Source: Aureobasidium sp. EXF-3400
Taxonomy: Eukaryota; Ascomycota; Dothideomycetes; Dothideales; Saccotheciaceae
DNA: 64,000 bases
Direction: 5' to 3'
Assembly: GCA_024195585.1 (NCBI GenBank)
Contig: SWBL01000008.1
Span: 1 to 64,000 of the forward strand
Part shown: piece after piece, positions 48,202 to 59,895 of the stretch
Layout: every line of letters starts with the position of its first letter
How positions within the stretch are numbered: position 1 is the stretch's first letter
The notes under the pieces: generated by a model
Database searches by the model: none
Seen by the model: the letters and a program-made list of their open reading frames with translations, nothing else
Told to the model about the DNA's origin: nothing
Program-made: the position numbers and the translations under genes

Positions 48202-50106
48202 CTCATCTGCCGAGCTTCTTGCAGCGAGATCTGGATGGTCAAGGTGAGTAGGCAGGTAACCACTTTTGTTTCTAGAGGCGAAGCGCCCAGCCTTGACCAG
48301 CCACTGAGCACGACGATAAGAGTGCAGCGACAAGAGTGGTGATCTGCAAGGCTGAATCCTCCCAAGTGCATAGGGGAAAGACGTACAGGCTAGGAAGGCG
48401 TTCCTTAGATAGCGCGCACGTCCATGCGGCTGCATATATGTACAAGGATTGCAGCGCATCACGAGTCTTACCGAGTTCGAAACAAGTAGTCTGCAAGCCA
48501 TGCACTATCTAACGGACGCGAAATCGCCGTGTGATAACTCTGCACGGTTAGCGAGCATTCAGAATGTTCGATGGTGTGATATTTGGCGCTATTGTTTGAG
48601 CAAGTACAGCTGAATCAAGTCATGCCCAACAACCAGAACAGTGGAATCTGTATATGACTTGGACCGTATTACCTAGCTGAGCTTTGCTGGTTAGTCGGTG
48701 CCATGCATGGACCTAAGTGTCTGTCGGTCGTGAGTGAGGCTAAGACATTGTATCGATTCAGCCACCGATTGTCAGAAGTCCGCTCGAGAAGACAACGAGA
48801 GAAGGCGGACTTGGTCAATTTGTCATCTGTCATTGTGGTGTACACAATAGGCTGACATCGGGCTTATGAAGCTGCAGAGTCAGTATCACCATACTTTCCT
48901 GACCATTGGGTTCTTCGGAATTTCCAACTGCTAGTACGCCTTGTAAATTGTTGATTGGGAGAGGCGTATGCAAAGAACCAATTACACACACCTCCATATC
49001 ATTTACTTTTGTTTGGATTGAATGCATTGAGAAAACCAGACTGCAGTTGATGCCCAGCCTCAGGCTATTTTGTTGTTTGTCAGGGGACCGTGAACTGGAG
49101 GGAGCACTCCCGCCAATTGCGCCTAGACCACGGAAACCTGAAGAACACCCGATACATAACGGCTTCAGCCACAGAAAGCCCAGCACGCAAGGGATCCCCT
49201 GAAGAGAGTCATACTTCGGTCCAGCCTTGACGCATTCTGAAGCTCCAGCCTTCAAGGCGTGTCCAGATGCATGTTCTAGTTATCAGCGATTCGGGGCCAA
49301 GCTGTGGAGTGGCGTCGGAGAATCGCCGCAGGGTCAAGCTATTTCCAGCAGGTGCATAGCTGCCATGAATGTGTTGTAAGCCACCGGTATGATTATATGA
49401 ACCATGAGACCCCTTTAGAGCTTGCTTTGACAATATAGTAGTCAAAATATAGTCGTCAGAACGAGGTTTGGTTGTTGAGGTGGTGAGTTGTCGTTGAGAT
49501 TTCATTGTCAGGTGCGGAAGCAATCGCGTAGCCGCCGATGTGGGGTGGCACGGGGGCGCTGATTCAGAGTTGATATACAATATCCGTACCGGAACCAGGA
49601 TTGGCGGCTACGTACCGCAGTAGTGCAGAACGCCCCAAGGCTAGAAAACTCGTCCAGTGGTCACCCAATGTATTACTGACATGCTGTGTAAATGCTTATG
49701 TAACTATAGCAGAGCGGATGGGATCCCTAGTGCTTAGCTAACTAAGACGGTACGTGCAAGTAGTACTGATTTAACAAATGATAAACCTTAGCTATGCTGC
49801 TACAAAAGGTGTTCAAAGAATTGCATATGAATGAAGCTGGATTGCTCTAAGACAGAAAGTCAATGGATGGATGATTTCCCTTGTTGTTACAATCCTCGTT
49901 AAAAAGAAAATAAGAAGAACTATGTTGCTATGATTATTATGTACAACCGGTCCCTGATTTGTGTGGTCGTTGGAGGCGCATATACCATACTGGTTCTTGT
50001 ATGCTAAGCTTTTCCATAGACATCAAGATGACATTGTTCTAGAGCAGGACAACTGATGAAGAACATGATTAGTCAATGTACATGACAGAGTTTCACAGAT
50101 CACTTA
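48202..50106. other. long intergenic region with a probable RIP-affected patch
   Basis: About 1.9 kb. Minus-strand frames at 48830-49255 and 49209-49580 lack motifs. From about 49680 to 49930 the DNA becomes TA-rich (TAGCTAACTAAG, TTAGCTATGCTGCTA), like the relic at the left edge but shorter. No gene assigned. Confidence 0.45.
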
Positions 50107-51064
50107 CTATACTGGATCCTGACCAAAGATGATATGCCAAAGATGCTCGAAAACACGACCGCTTGTGTCATCATCAAGTGGTGTCTCGTACAGCCACTTC
50201 AAAGCACCAACATAAAACTCTAGGGGTCGCCGGCGAACTTGATCTCGCGAAACGGCGAATTGTGCACAGCATGCAGCACCAATTACCTTTGGCACGTCGC
50301 TGTTGCCGAATAGCTCTTTCCACACGTCTGCGATTGCGTGTTCTGCTCTTCGGTCCTCTGCATCATGATAATCGTGGAAAGGTCGAACCCCGTCCGGACA
50401 GCCAGGATTGGCGGTGCAGCGGAGATTGGCATAGCCATTACTTTGAACGAAGTCAATATTGAGAGAGGACAAGCTGTTGACATTCGAATGACCGTCTGCA
50501 TCTGTATGCCGTGCATTTTCGTGAGCATGCACAAAGGCAACGGTCGATGGGAGCTTTGCGTAATTTTCCACAATGTACGTAAGATAGACATTGGCCTCTC
50601 GTCCCTTGTTTCTCGACGTATGCAAAGGCCAAGTGTCATTGTCGACCGAGTACACGGCGTTCTGCCATCTGATGTTTGCGTCAGCTTCTGTCACAAGAGA
50701 ATCCAAATCGAATAACTGACAACGGAAGCTTCTCGACCCAGGATGTATCCTCGCTGTTGGTTGTACCCATCACAACAATCTGGTCCAGAGCATTTGAGCT
50801 GCTTGCTGTTGTAGCCTCAATAGGCGAGGTTTTCCCCTGTGTAGTGGCAGTCTCTTCAAAACGCCCTTCATTCGGTGTAACTGTTGGAGCCAGTTCTACA
50901 GACTGGCTGATTTCCGTTGACGCATCATCTCCGACATCGACGAACGACCTCAAATTGGAGCCATGGAAAGCTTCCGCAATTGGCAAGCGATATAGATATG
51001 TTCTGATCAAGAGGAAGCCTGCTAGAATCAAGATGGCAGGAACAAATCGAATAGCTGCTTTCAT
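50107..51064 (-). CDS. DUF3431 family type II membrane protein
   Basis: Exons (minus) 51064-50721 and 50668-50107 give 301 aa. The intron starts GTCAGT and ends ATCAG. An N-terminal membrane helix (FVPAILILAGFLLIRTYLY) follows a very short cytoplasmic end, then a Ser/Thr/Glu-rich stem. The DUF3431 core follows: VVMGTTNSEDTSWVEKLP, then WQNAVYSVDN, NKGREANVYLTYIVENY, VAFVHAHENARHTDA, DFVQSNGYANLRC and a conserved Cys-Gly-Pro segment. Widespread in filamentous fungi near secondary-metabolism and wall genes; its topology suits a Golgi glycosyltransferase-like enzyme, but activity is unproven. Confidence 0.85.
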
Positions 51065-52255
51065 ATCGGCGGTATGTTGAGGGCAATGGCAGGAATGCTG
51101 GTTGCTCCAACCTTGAGCAATATATACAACAACCTACCCATAATCGAGAGCTCGGTCTTCGAAGATCGCCATGAGTGCCGCATCCTTGAGGTGTGCCGCA
51201 TCGTAGCGGCGCGTAGCTATGTATCTCCGTTGGTGCCGATATATTGAACTTGACCCGACGAACCTGTGCCGCATCGTAGCGGCGCGTAGCTATGTATCTC
51301 CGTTGGTGCCGATATATTGAACTTGACCCGACGAACCTGTGCCGCTTCACAATGGCGGCTCCGGGAGATCTGTTTTTGCAGCTCTGAAATGAATCCGGAC
51401 TATAATAGTACACTTAGTGATGTGACCATCAATTCGCTTCGCGCTTCAGTGCCAACGACATGGTTCGGCTTGGACGTCAGTCCCTCAGCGGCGCTTATTT
51501 TTGCGAAGATGCCATCACCTTGACTTAGGCTCAGTACCACTTAATTCTGGCTCGATATCGGAAGTACAGATGACATAGTTTATCAATGATGACAACTTAT
51601 GATATAAATCAGTCAGGCAAGGTGTAGGAGAAAATAGAAGGACCGACTATATACACCGCTATGGTGAGGTCTTGGCGTATTACATAATCACTGCATCGCG
51701 TGTTATCATCAACCTCCGTCAACTTTCCTAGAGCATACAACAACCTACATCGGCAAAAGAAATCTTTGGTTAGCGTCTTGGTAACCAAGCACCAAAAGTG
51801 AATCTTCTGATAGCGGCTCGTTGTAAGAAAAAGAGCTGCAAACAGTCGGTCAATCGCATAAGCGCAAACACGAAAACGATACAGTATCGCCGGACTCACA
51901 GAGAGGACTCCTCAATGCGGACCTCCAAAGAGATGGTCAGTCATAATAGATGCATCCAAGGCTAGCTTCTAATCGCATGTACTGCAGGCAGGTGATTTCA
52001 TGCTCGGGTTGTTCTTCTCTGCCGGATATTTGGGGCACGACTATATGCTTTATAAACTGGATCTCAAGCACTACAGGTCTCAAGTTTGGCGCAAGTACTT
52101 TGTGAAAACCTCGCCGATACAGTCAGAATAATGTGCGATAAGACGACTGTTGTTGCAAAAGAGAAGAGTTGAGGCGTTGGCATCATCAAGCTGGTCGTGG
52201 TCGAGTTATGGTTGCAGACCGTGAGCGCATTCCTCTCCAGGCCATGGTAAAAGAG
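51065..52255. other. intergenic with a 73-bp tandem repeat
   Basis: About 1.2 kb between the DUF3431 start and the Helo-like gene stop. Contains the 51193-51338 repeat; the rest (including a 96-codon minus frame at 51609-51899) shows nothing recognisable. Confidence 0.5.
51193..51345. repeat. 73-bp tandem repeat, two full copies and a start of a third
   Basis: Copies at 51193-51265 and 51266-51338 appear identical by eye (beginning GTGCCGCATCGTAGCGGCGC, ending CCCGACGAACCT), and GTGCCGC at 51339 begins a third before the sequence diverges. Each unit contains CCGCATCGTAGCGGCGC with a small inverted repeat (CCGC...GCGG). Lies about 130 bp upstream of the DUF3431 ATG, in its promoter. Confidence 0.9.
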
Positions 52256-53333
52256 TTACCATTTCGCATGCGTCTTGCTGTCGTGGCTTGTGCGTCTCCC
52301 TAAGCTTCCAGTTCCACGCGTGGAACTCTCTAGGCTAGGACCATTGTGGTCGCTGCTGGGAAGGGCTTTCGGCTGACCTTTGTTCAATACAGCACTTTGC
52401 ATCCGAACCGCCTGCATTGTTGATACAATGATTGGCGTCTGCTGGTTCATTGCAGATTGAGAGAGAATGCGATCGAGGATCTCGGTAGAGAACATGCCGA
52501 TTGCTTGACTCGCGCGATTTACAGCTCGATTGTCTGAAGCGGACACTTTGCCATTGACTTTTAGTTTGTCGCCGCCAATGATCTGGCAAGAGTTGTCGGC
52601 CATGTTGTTATCCAGACGAAGATCGATGACAGGGTGGCTGTCAGCTGTTGCTTGCGCGGCTTTACAAGCAGCAATACTTGCTTCAAGCAATTTTCTATCA
52701 TTCTCCATTGTCTGACGGACAGAACCTTGAAGATCGGATAGACTCTCCATCACGAGTGCAAGCTTCTCTTTGAGGTCCATCTCATTCTCCTTGGCGATGT
52801 TTTTCAGTTCTTCCAAGGCATCTTTCGTTGCAGGATTCTCCTTGCTGTCTCAAGTCAACAACCCTGTTTGAGATCTAGCGCCAAGAAGAAGTTTGAGTTT
52901 GCACTTACAGGGCAACGATCTGTAGGGCAATCTCCAAAGTTGTCTTGTAGTCTGCAAGCCTCTCGCCGAGCTCCTTGACTGTTCTGCCATTGTACTGCAT
53001 CCGCAACCAATCCCGCAAGCTGGATTTGCCCTCTTTCGTGTGCGGATTCCATGATATCAATGATTCCTTCAATTCTCTACAGCACTCACCACAGCTGTAG
53101 AGTGGAGCTTTCAAGACAGCATATCGACTCTCGTGCGTAGCACTCCCGTCGTGAACTTCTTGCTGCAATGGCTTTATCACATCGATGAGCACCTCAACCT
53201 CTGTCTGCAAATGCTCTACGTCTTTGTTGTGCGATTTTATGCTTCTGAGTGTCTGGTAAAAGGAAATTGAAGCTTGAAAGCCGAAAGTAACAAGAGCGAG
53301 AATTCCGGACGCGATTCCAATGGGCTCTGCCAT
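52256..53333 (-). CDS. Helo-like (fungal STAND N-terminal domain) cell-death effector candidate
   Basis: Exons (minus) 53333-52909 and 52844-52256 give 337 aa. Residues 1-140 are a Helo-like N-terminal domain: MAEPIGIASGILALVTFGFQ then SISFYQTLRSIKSH and an all-helical body, related to HeLo/HELL membrane-targeting cell-death domains. A coiled-coil-like helix follows, then at about 220-233 DNNMADNSCQIIGG and a second weaker block with NRASQAIG, then a Ser-rich tail. The same kind of motif opens the divergent NACHT-WD40 protein next door. Helo-like effector plus short motif is the design of fungal amyloid-triggered death effectors such as HET-S or HELLP. Most such domains open an NLR; here the domain stands alone. 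Effector role is inferred. Confidence 0.75.
52562..52618 (-). other. C-terminal amyloid-like motif of the Helo-like effector
   Basis: Codes the DNNMADNSCQIIGG segment (about residues 220-233), placed after the Helo-like and helical parts as in HET-s-type effectors. CQIIGG looks like the core (hydrophobic-Gln-hydrophobic-Gly) of RHIM-type motifs. Confidence 0.55.
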
Positions 53334-53652
53334 GGTCGTGAAAGATGATAAATGTGGAAAGATTGACGGCGGAAACTACTCGAGTACTGATACATCACAG
53401 AGAAAAGGAATCAGCCCCTTGAACACCTTGTGACCGACGTGCATGAGGCTGAATCCTTCGAAGTTCGCACCAATGAGACGTTCAAGATATCCGCTCACCA
53501 GTGCTTATCAGGGCACTGCACATAAGACACGTAAGCCCACACTACTCGTATGACTTGTTTCGTCGCTTTGGTGAGCTGCTCAAGATTTGAAGTCATCAAT
53601 GCCCAGAATTTGATTACGTACAATTTGTCGACAAAAGGCCCAGAAACTTATA
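53334..53652. promoter_or_regulatory. shared divergent promoter, Helo-like effector / NACHT-WD40 receptor
   Basis: The 319 bp between the two ATGs (53333 minus, 53653 plus). The short shared spacer fits co-expression of an effector and its receptor. No operator motif recognised. Confidence 0.5.
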
Positions 53653-56600
53653 ATGACGCTGAGTTTCAAAGCAGACAGCAACATCGCCAAAGACAACGCA
53701 ACTCAGATCATTAACGCGACCTATAATCATTCAGCGCAGACATCCATTGGCACCTGCTTGCGAAAATCAGATTGGCTGAATCCAGATTTTATCAAGACTG
53801 ACATCACCGCCATCGATGGGATATTGGACGAATCGATTGAGTGGATTTTCCGCGATGATTGTTTTAAGCGATGGAATGGAGAACAACAAACGACACTGCT
53901 GTGGATCGTTGGCGGTGCGGGCAAAGGGAAGTCAACCATGACTGCTGGCATAGTCAATGAATTGAAGAAGCCATCGCCAATCTCAGCAACTTCCAACACG
54001 CGACCGACGGTCGGATACTTTTTCTGTCGCAGTTCGCGAGACAACGCCAACACTGCCGTCGATATATTGAAAGGGTTGATCTATTCTCTCATGAATAATT
54101 CCGCACAGCTGGGTCAATATTTGTATCGTCATTGGAACGAACATGAGCAATCGTTCGATTCGAGTGTTGACCGGCTCGTATCCCTCTGGCAAATCTTGAG
54201 GAACATGCTCAACCATCCCGACCAATCGCCCACATATACAATCATAGATGGCCTGGATGAATGCGACGGGACTATTGATGAGCTCCTGCACCTCATTGGT
54301 ACCGACGGCCTGACTATGTCTCGCCCTGTCAAATGGTTATTGAGCAGTCGTCCCCTGGAGCCTCATTTGCAGCACTTTTCTTTCAAAGGTCCTCGTCAGT
54401 ACCAAATTGTGCTTGACGAACATTCAAGCGAGATGAAAGATGCTATCAGAAGATATGTAGCCGTCAAAGTCAAACAGACTGCTTTGTTCGATTACAATGA
54501 GGTTGAATTGGGAGAGATACAAAGCCTTCTGGTCAACAAGGCGGAAGAAAGCTTCCTCTGGGTGTCTTTGGTTTGTCGTGAGATCACAAATTTGCCTGCT
54601 AAGAAAGCTGTCAACATTATCTCGACGGTACCCAAAAGACTTTTTGCTCTGTATGATCGCGGCATGCAGAAAATCCGTGACGGTTGTCAGAAAGGCGAAG
54701 AACAATCACTGCGCTGTTGGAAGCTTATCTGGACGCGGTATTCCCTTCACAATGATCCGCACATCGTCGAGCTTTCCAAGCTCGCAGGTCTTTACGATGA
54801 TAAGAACCATGGAGAGTCTTACCTCAGAGGACTTGTCAACGCCTGCAACGGCTTTTTGCTTCTTACTGACAACAAAACCGTACGCCTGGTCCACACATCC
54901 GCCAAAGATTACCTTGATCACAGTTGTACACAGTCGTCCTTCCTCTCGATTGGAATCCCAAACCATCAGCTCATAACAGAAAGATGCTTAGGCGTTCTAT
55001 ATCGGAAGCTCTGTAAAAACATCTCTCAATTGGACTGGGTGAACTTTGCTGCGGCAGATGTTAAAGCAGCAGTAAAAGAGGATGTCAGGTCACGAATCGG
55101 GTACTCTTGTACGCACTGGGCCAAACACCTCAGAATCGCTGGGATATCGCCGACGCTGTCGAAGGTACTGCAGCATTTCCTATCGACACATTTTCTGCAT
55201 TGGATTGAGGCACTGTGTGTCCTGGATAGACTCTTTGATTGTATGCTCGATCTAGAGACAATCATCTCCCTCCTCAAGGTCAGCATGAATTCCATATTGT
55301 TGATTGAGGCTTACCCGGATAAAATAGTCTTCGGAACGGCTAGAGCTTCTGAAATTCGTTATTGAGGCCCGAACTTTTGTTCAACTAAATGGTTCGCGAC
55401 TAGCAAGATGGCCTCTACAGATATACTCATCTTTGTTGGTGTTTTCTCCACAACAGGATTTTGTGGCAGGGTATCTTGCTGCTCAGAGACCTCCGTGGGT
55501 CACGCGTTGTTTCAAACACAATATGCCTTCGATCTTACCATTATGGACTATCGAGACTGACGCTGAGAGGATCTTCAACATGGTCTATTCTCCAAGTGGA
55601 CGTATCATAGTCACTCAATCAGCCAACGCACTAAGACTCTGGCGTCCAGAAGAGTCTAGTGAATTCGTTGTTCTGCTGGGTGAGACTGAATGGCTTCGCA
55701 AGAGTTCCACAGAACATTGGAGATTTTTGGAAGACGAAACGAAGACAGAAGCCACTCTGTTCGATGAACATGATTCTTCACTGTACTGGACCGCCACATG
55801 GGATACTGTCACTGGCGACTTGCTTGATAAGAAGACAGAACATAGACATCGGCGCCGGCGAGACCACAGGCAGGAATACTCTGAGGACCTCCAGTTGGTA
55901 GCAAGCTGCGATTCACGTGGTTCTGAAATGCTTCTGGAAGACATGGCAGGGAAAATCACTCCAATGAGATTTCCCGCAGAACCTGCACAAATGCGCGCGT
56001 GGCTTACCTTTTCACCAAACAACCAATACTTGGCCGCTTGCTACGATGGATCGATGCACATATGGTCGACAACAGGTCGGCGACACTTAGCAACTATCAA
56101 CGTCGGGTCTCGGGAAGATTGGGATCTGCCATTGTTCTCTTACTTCCTGAAATTCTCTAGCGACAGTAAGCGGCTGATTACTTTTGTGTACAACACCTTG
56201 GGGATGTTTATCTGGAAGCACGATGTCTCCAAGGTTCTTTCCCTCGACGGATCCATTTTCGATTACACTTCGAACGAGTCGACCTTCCCTTTTCCTGAAA
56301 CCGGTTGCATGCTAGCTGTGCATCCAAGTGAGACTGACACTCGGACCTGCGTCTTCAGAGGCACAATCCTTTCTCCAGACGGTGCATATGTTGCTGGAAT
56401 CATAGGAAATGGTATATTTATTGCCGAGACAGAAACAGGCATTGTCATTAGAAGGATCCTGGGTCGTTTCGAAGCTATAGCTTTCAAGCCTGAACCCCTT
56501 CGACTTGCATCGTCGGACTCACTTGGAACCATCCAGGTTTGGGCCGTGCACACTGATGGACACCATCCTCTGAGTCAAATTGCTGAGCTTAACACATTGC

Positions 56601-57793
56601 CCATGCTCACCTCAATCGAGAAGAAAGCCTTCTCAATGAGTCATATGGAATCTGGCTCGCTAGGCTGGATTAATCCGGATACCAAATATGAATTCATAGT
56701 ACCATCACCTGATAGCCGATTCGTCTGCTTGAACTCATATAGATGGGGAATCCATCTCCTAGACAGACTATCCGACGAGTCTTTCGTAATTCGGTCGTCA
56801 CCGATCGACATTGGCGACCGCGAATGCATATTCTCTCCGGATAGTCAGTGGTTCGCAACAAGCAGCAAGGGTAACGAAGATGAGACTTCAAGAATACAAG
56901 TATGGAGCACTTCGATTGCAAGGCCTTCCAGATCCACCTTACACACCAATGTATCCTGGAAACACCGACATGTATTCTCAGGCGTGAGAGGTTCAACAGT
57001 GCAGGCAATGTCTTTCTCAAGAGACTCAAGTCTATTGTATTGTTCGTATGCGACTACAACAGGCCTGTTTCCGCGAATTTGGATGGACGTCTTGAACCTA
57101 CAGAACGAGCAATTACGCACAATCAAAGGACCTCTATGTACTCACGAATACAGTCATGATAGAGGGGTAGCATGTGTGTCTTCTGATAACAGTCTTGTGG
57201 CCAGCACCCTCGGACAGAAAGCAGGAATGGTAAATGTGGTGATACTGCGGGACTCAGGGTCGAGACCATGCGTCTTGTCGACTGAGCCTTCTCCACTTGC
57301 CGTCAAAGCAATGCTCTTCTCGCCTTCTGGTGATTTGCTTGCAGTTCATCGGGAAGAAGGCAAACTGGAGGTTTACTCCACCTCTAGTCTGACCAATGGA
57401 CTTCTTTCGAACGTGGGAGCAAAGCGTACGAACCCAGTTGCACAGTTCGATGGCCTGAAGACTCTTGCTCATCTTGAGTTCACGCACGACGGCCAGCAGA
57501 TTCGAACAAATTGTGGCACCATCCACATCAAAGATCATCACATCTCGCGGTCGCCAGACTCATTCTTGCAAAGGCTTTCCCTCGATGAACAATGGATCTT
57601 CCTTGGCGGACAAAAGATTCTATGGCTGCCGCCGGAATATAGACCTCAAAAGAAGACTCACAAGGGAAGAAACAGCCGAACCTACTTCATCAGCAATTGG
57701 ATTTGGTTCCTTGATTCAACAGACTGTATCACTGCGATAGAATTTGATCTGAATCTTGTAAAGGAGCTCATACGAGAGGAGAGATTCGTCTGA
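53653..57793 (+). CDS. NACHT-WD40 NLR receptor with N-terminal amyloid-like motif
   Basis: Exons 53653-55278 and 55328-57793 give 1363 aa. A 49-nt intron (GTCAGC donor, AAATAG acceptor, phase 0) joins what otherwise look like two genes. There is no effector domain at the N-terminus. Residues 8-22 read DSNIAKDNATQIINA, then the NACHT domain with Walker A GGAGKGKST (87-95) and Walker B YTIIDGLDEC (195-204), an SSRP sensor segment, a winged-helix-like region, and a C-terminal WD40 region (weakly conserved repeats such as IFNMVYSPSGRIIV, LTFSPNNQYLAACYDGSMHIW). This is the NWD2-type layout: WD40 senses, NACHT oligomerises, and the N-terminal motif seeds folding of the effector motif. Activation is inferred from the family. 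Confidence 0.88.
53674..53727 (+). other. N-terminal amyloid-like motif of the receptor
   Basis: Codes DSNIAKDNATQIINATYN (residues 8-25), rich in Asn, Gln, Ile and Ala. With one gap it aligns to DNNMADNSCQIIGG of the neighbour (about 8 identities in 14). Rapid divergence outside the core fits a functional shared motif rather than gene duplication. Confidence 0.6.
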
Positions 57794-58328
57794 CCTAGGG
57801 CTCTGTTCAGTGAGCAAGCCAAATTATTTCAACAATGAAGGAAGATTGGTTGCCCGATCAAGTCGTAGACAGGATAAGGCCTCTTATGTAGATTTGTAAG
57901 AATCTGAGTATATAATTTCGTCAGGATGCAGGCTAATTTGCGCCTAGTCTTTACTGCATAGGAAAAGAAAAGCACAGCGTATTTGACCGTTACTCATGGC
58001 ATTTGTTGACTGTTGCTTGATCACGTTCATCCATGTCATTGTGGGGCGCTTGTCTGTTGTGCAACCGTTTCTGCATCGCCATAGCGCGCAGATCCATGAA
58101 TCTGCATATACAAGCATCATAGCGATTAAGTATTGCCGGCATTCGATCAAGCAGGTGCAAGCCACGCACCAACCATCGGCTGCAAAATGAAAACACTTCG
58201 AATGCACCACCAGAATGCTGAAATGCCAACGCGGCATAAGGCACGTGATACTGTGCCGCTGACAAGTCTGCCCCCGTGTTCAGCCCTCTGTTATGTTTCC
58301 TGTCGTCCAAGATCGCAAACACAAAGAC
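57794..58328. other. intergenic, nothing recognised
   Basis: The 535 bp between the NLR stop and the FHA-like gene. Overlapping frames on the minus strand (57944-58337) have no motif. Confidence 0.45.
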
Positions 58329-59547
58329 ATGGCTCAACCCGCCTCTTCCATCCTCGATCCGGGCGGTAAGCTTCTATGGCTTACTATACACCTCTGTGAA
58401 CCTCCACTGACAGCCATGATAGCTGCATATCTTCTGGAGTTGACATGTATCACGTCTCAGCAAGAACAACAATCAACGCGACAAGCAACTACGCCGTCCG
58501 CTGACGTACGCAGTATACGTATAACACAGAACTGTTCAATATGCTACATCGGTCGCGAAGACGAGGAGTCTAAATCTGCGAGCGATAACGCCTACTTTGC
58601 GTCAGAAGCAGTCGAACACAACCACGCTCTGATCACACTAAATGATAAGGTCCTCCAAACACCTGATCGTTTTTTGTTGAAGTATTGACATAGACGCAGG
58701 GTGAACTCTATATCCTGGACAATTCAGCACTAGGCGGTGTATTGATCAATGGGGAGGAGCTCAAAAAAGATATTCTTACACTTCTCCAACCCAGCAGTGA
58801 AATCGTTTTGACGCATTCGAAGAACATAGTCACGTCTAGTAAGCAGCTAAGATTCAAGCAGATGACATGTACTAACCCTGCCCCTTAGGCTGGACACAAA
58901 AGTTTGCGCTTAAGGCTACCGTTCGCCTGGCCTCTTCTGCCTTGTCAAGCATGGAAAACAGCTCCACTTCCTGCGCCCAACAGCAGTCGCCCCTCAACGA
59001 CTGCGCAGTCGCTGACTTCGGATGCTCTTCAAACATTGCTCCCTCTCACGGCCGGAAGGGTCTCTCTAGCGGGGTTCAGAAGGAGCCCAGTGTCTCTCAA
59101 GGGGCGAGAAAGAGGCTTCACAACCAGACTGAATCAGACGATGACAACTTTCTGCCTAGCAGGCCGGACAAGTCCCCACGTCTTGCATTGCCAGATATCC
59201 AGCGTTGGCAGGAGAATGTACATGTTGGACCATGGCCAAATACCTGTTCAACACATTCCCAGCAAGATCACGGAATGAGTTCTTCGCAGACTAGTCTACC
59301 GGATCGTTCTTCAACAAGATCCAGGTCCAACAGTCCAGCGTCTAATCAGCCTCCTGCTCTAGAGCCTGAAAAGTCACCATATCCTATTATTTTGCCTGCT
59401 ACCGCAGGAATACACGCAATCGGCGCAATCTGCAGGTTTGTGGATTCACTGTCCAAAGGACCAAGCCGACCTGAACATCGGGCAATTTACCAACACATAA
59501 TGGCAATAGCTAAGCTGGATTCTATTATGTCTGATGAGCGACTGTGA
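58329..59547 (+). CDS. FHA-like domain protein of unknown role
   Basis: Exons 58329-58365, 58423-58649, 58700-58838, 58889-59547 give 353 aa with phases agreeing. Donors are GTAAGC, GTCCTC (weak) and GTAAGC; acceptors ATAG, GCAG, TTAG. Residues about 40-140 fit a forkhead-associated fold: CYIGREDE (IGR strand), EAVEHNHALIT (S/H-x-x-H-A-x-I strand), GELYILDNSALGGVLINGEEL (D-x-S-x-x-G-x-x-x-N-G) and a hydrophobic closing strand. The Arg and His that bind phosphothreonine are present in IGR and HNHA. The remainder is Ser/Pro-rich with a final helical segment. It sits between two NLR genes, tail-to-tail with the NACHT-ANK gene. May be a phosphopeptide adaptor; link to the NLRs is only positional. 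Confidence 0.6.
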
Positions 59548-59895
59548 CCGTCATAAGATTATATTGAGGGTCACTCGAAGAAACTGTCTTAGATCTGAGT
59601 TGGCCGCTTGGAGACAAGAACAAAAATTGGACAGAAGCTATTAGCATGGACAGAATGTAGAAGGGCTCTTGAGTATAACAGATTCGCTGTGACCCGAGGA
59701 TATAGAAACAAGCTACTAAGCTACTATACACCTAGAAGCGCGGTCGACTAGTAGGCTAAGTGCCTCGCAAGAGAGTCTCTGCGTTCCTAATGCTATTTAC
59801 TGCTTTAATAGCGGTTAAAGACCGTGCTTAGCTAGAGTCTCATCACCAGATCGCAATAGTGGTAGAAGGTGGGATGCTCGAGAAGCAATTTCACT
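59548..59895. other. convergent intergenic region with TA-rich patch
   Basis: Between the FHA-like stop and the NACHT-ANK stop. TA-rich, with CTAAGCTACTATAC and GCTTAGCTAGAGTC blocks at 59715-59850 resembling the RIP-affected relic at the left edge; probably a small decayed repeat. Confidence 0.4.

Noticed and set aside
48830..49580. two minus-strand frames of 123-141 codons
   Set aside because: No signal peptide, domain, splice partner or codon pattern; the region is likely non-coding.
51193..51345. CRISPR-like array
   Set aside because: Direct tandem units without spacers in a eukaryotic genome; a plain minisatellite duplication.
55279..55433. NACHT and WD40 parts as two separate genes
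   Set aside because: A 49-nt GT-AG intron joins them in phase and restores the usual linker sequence.
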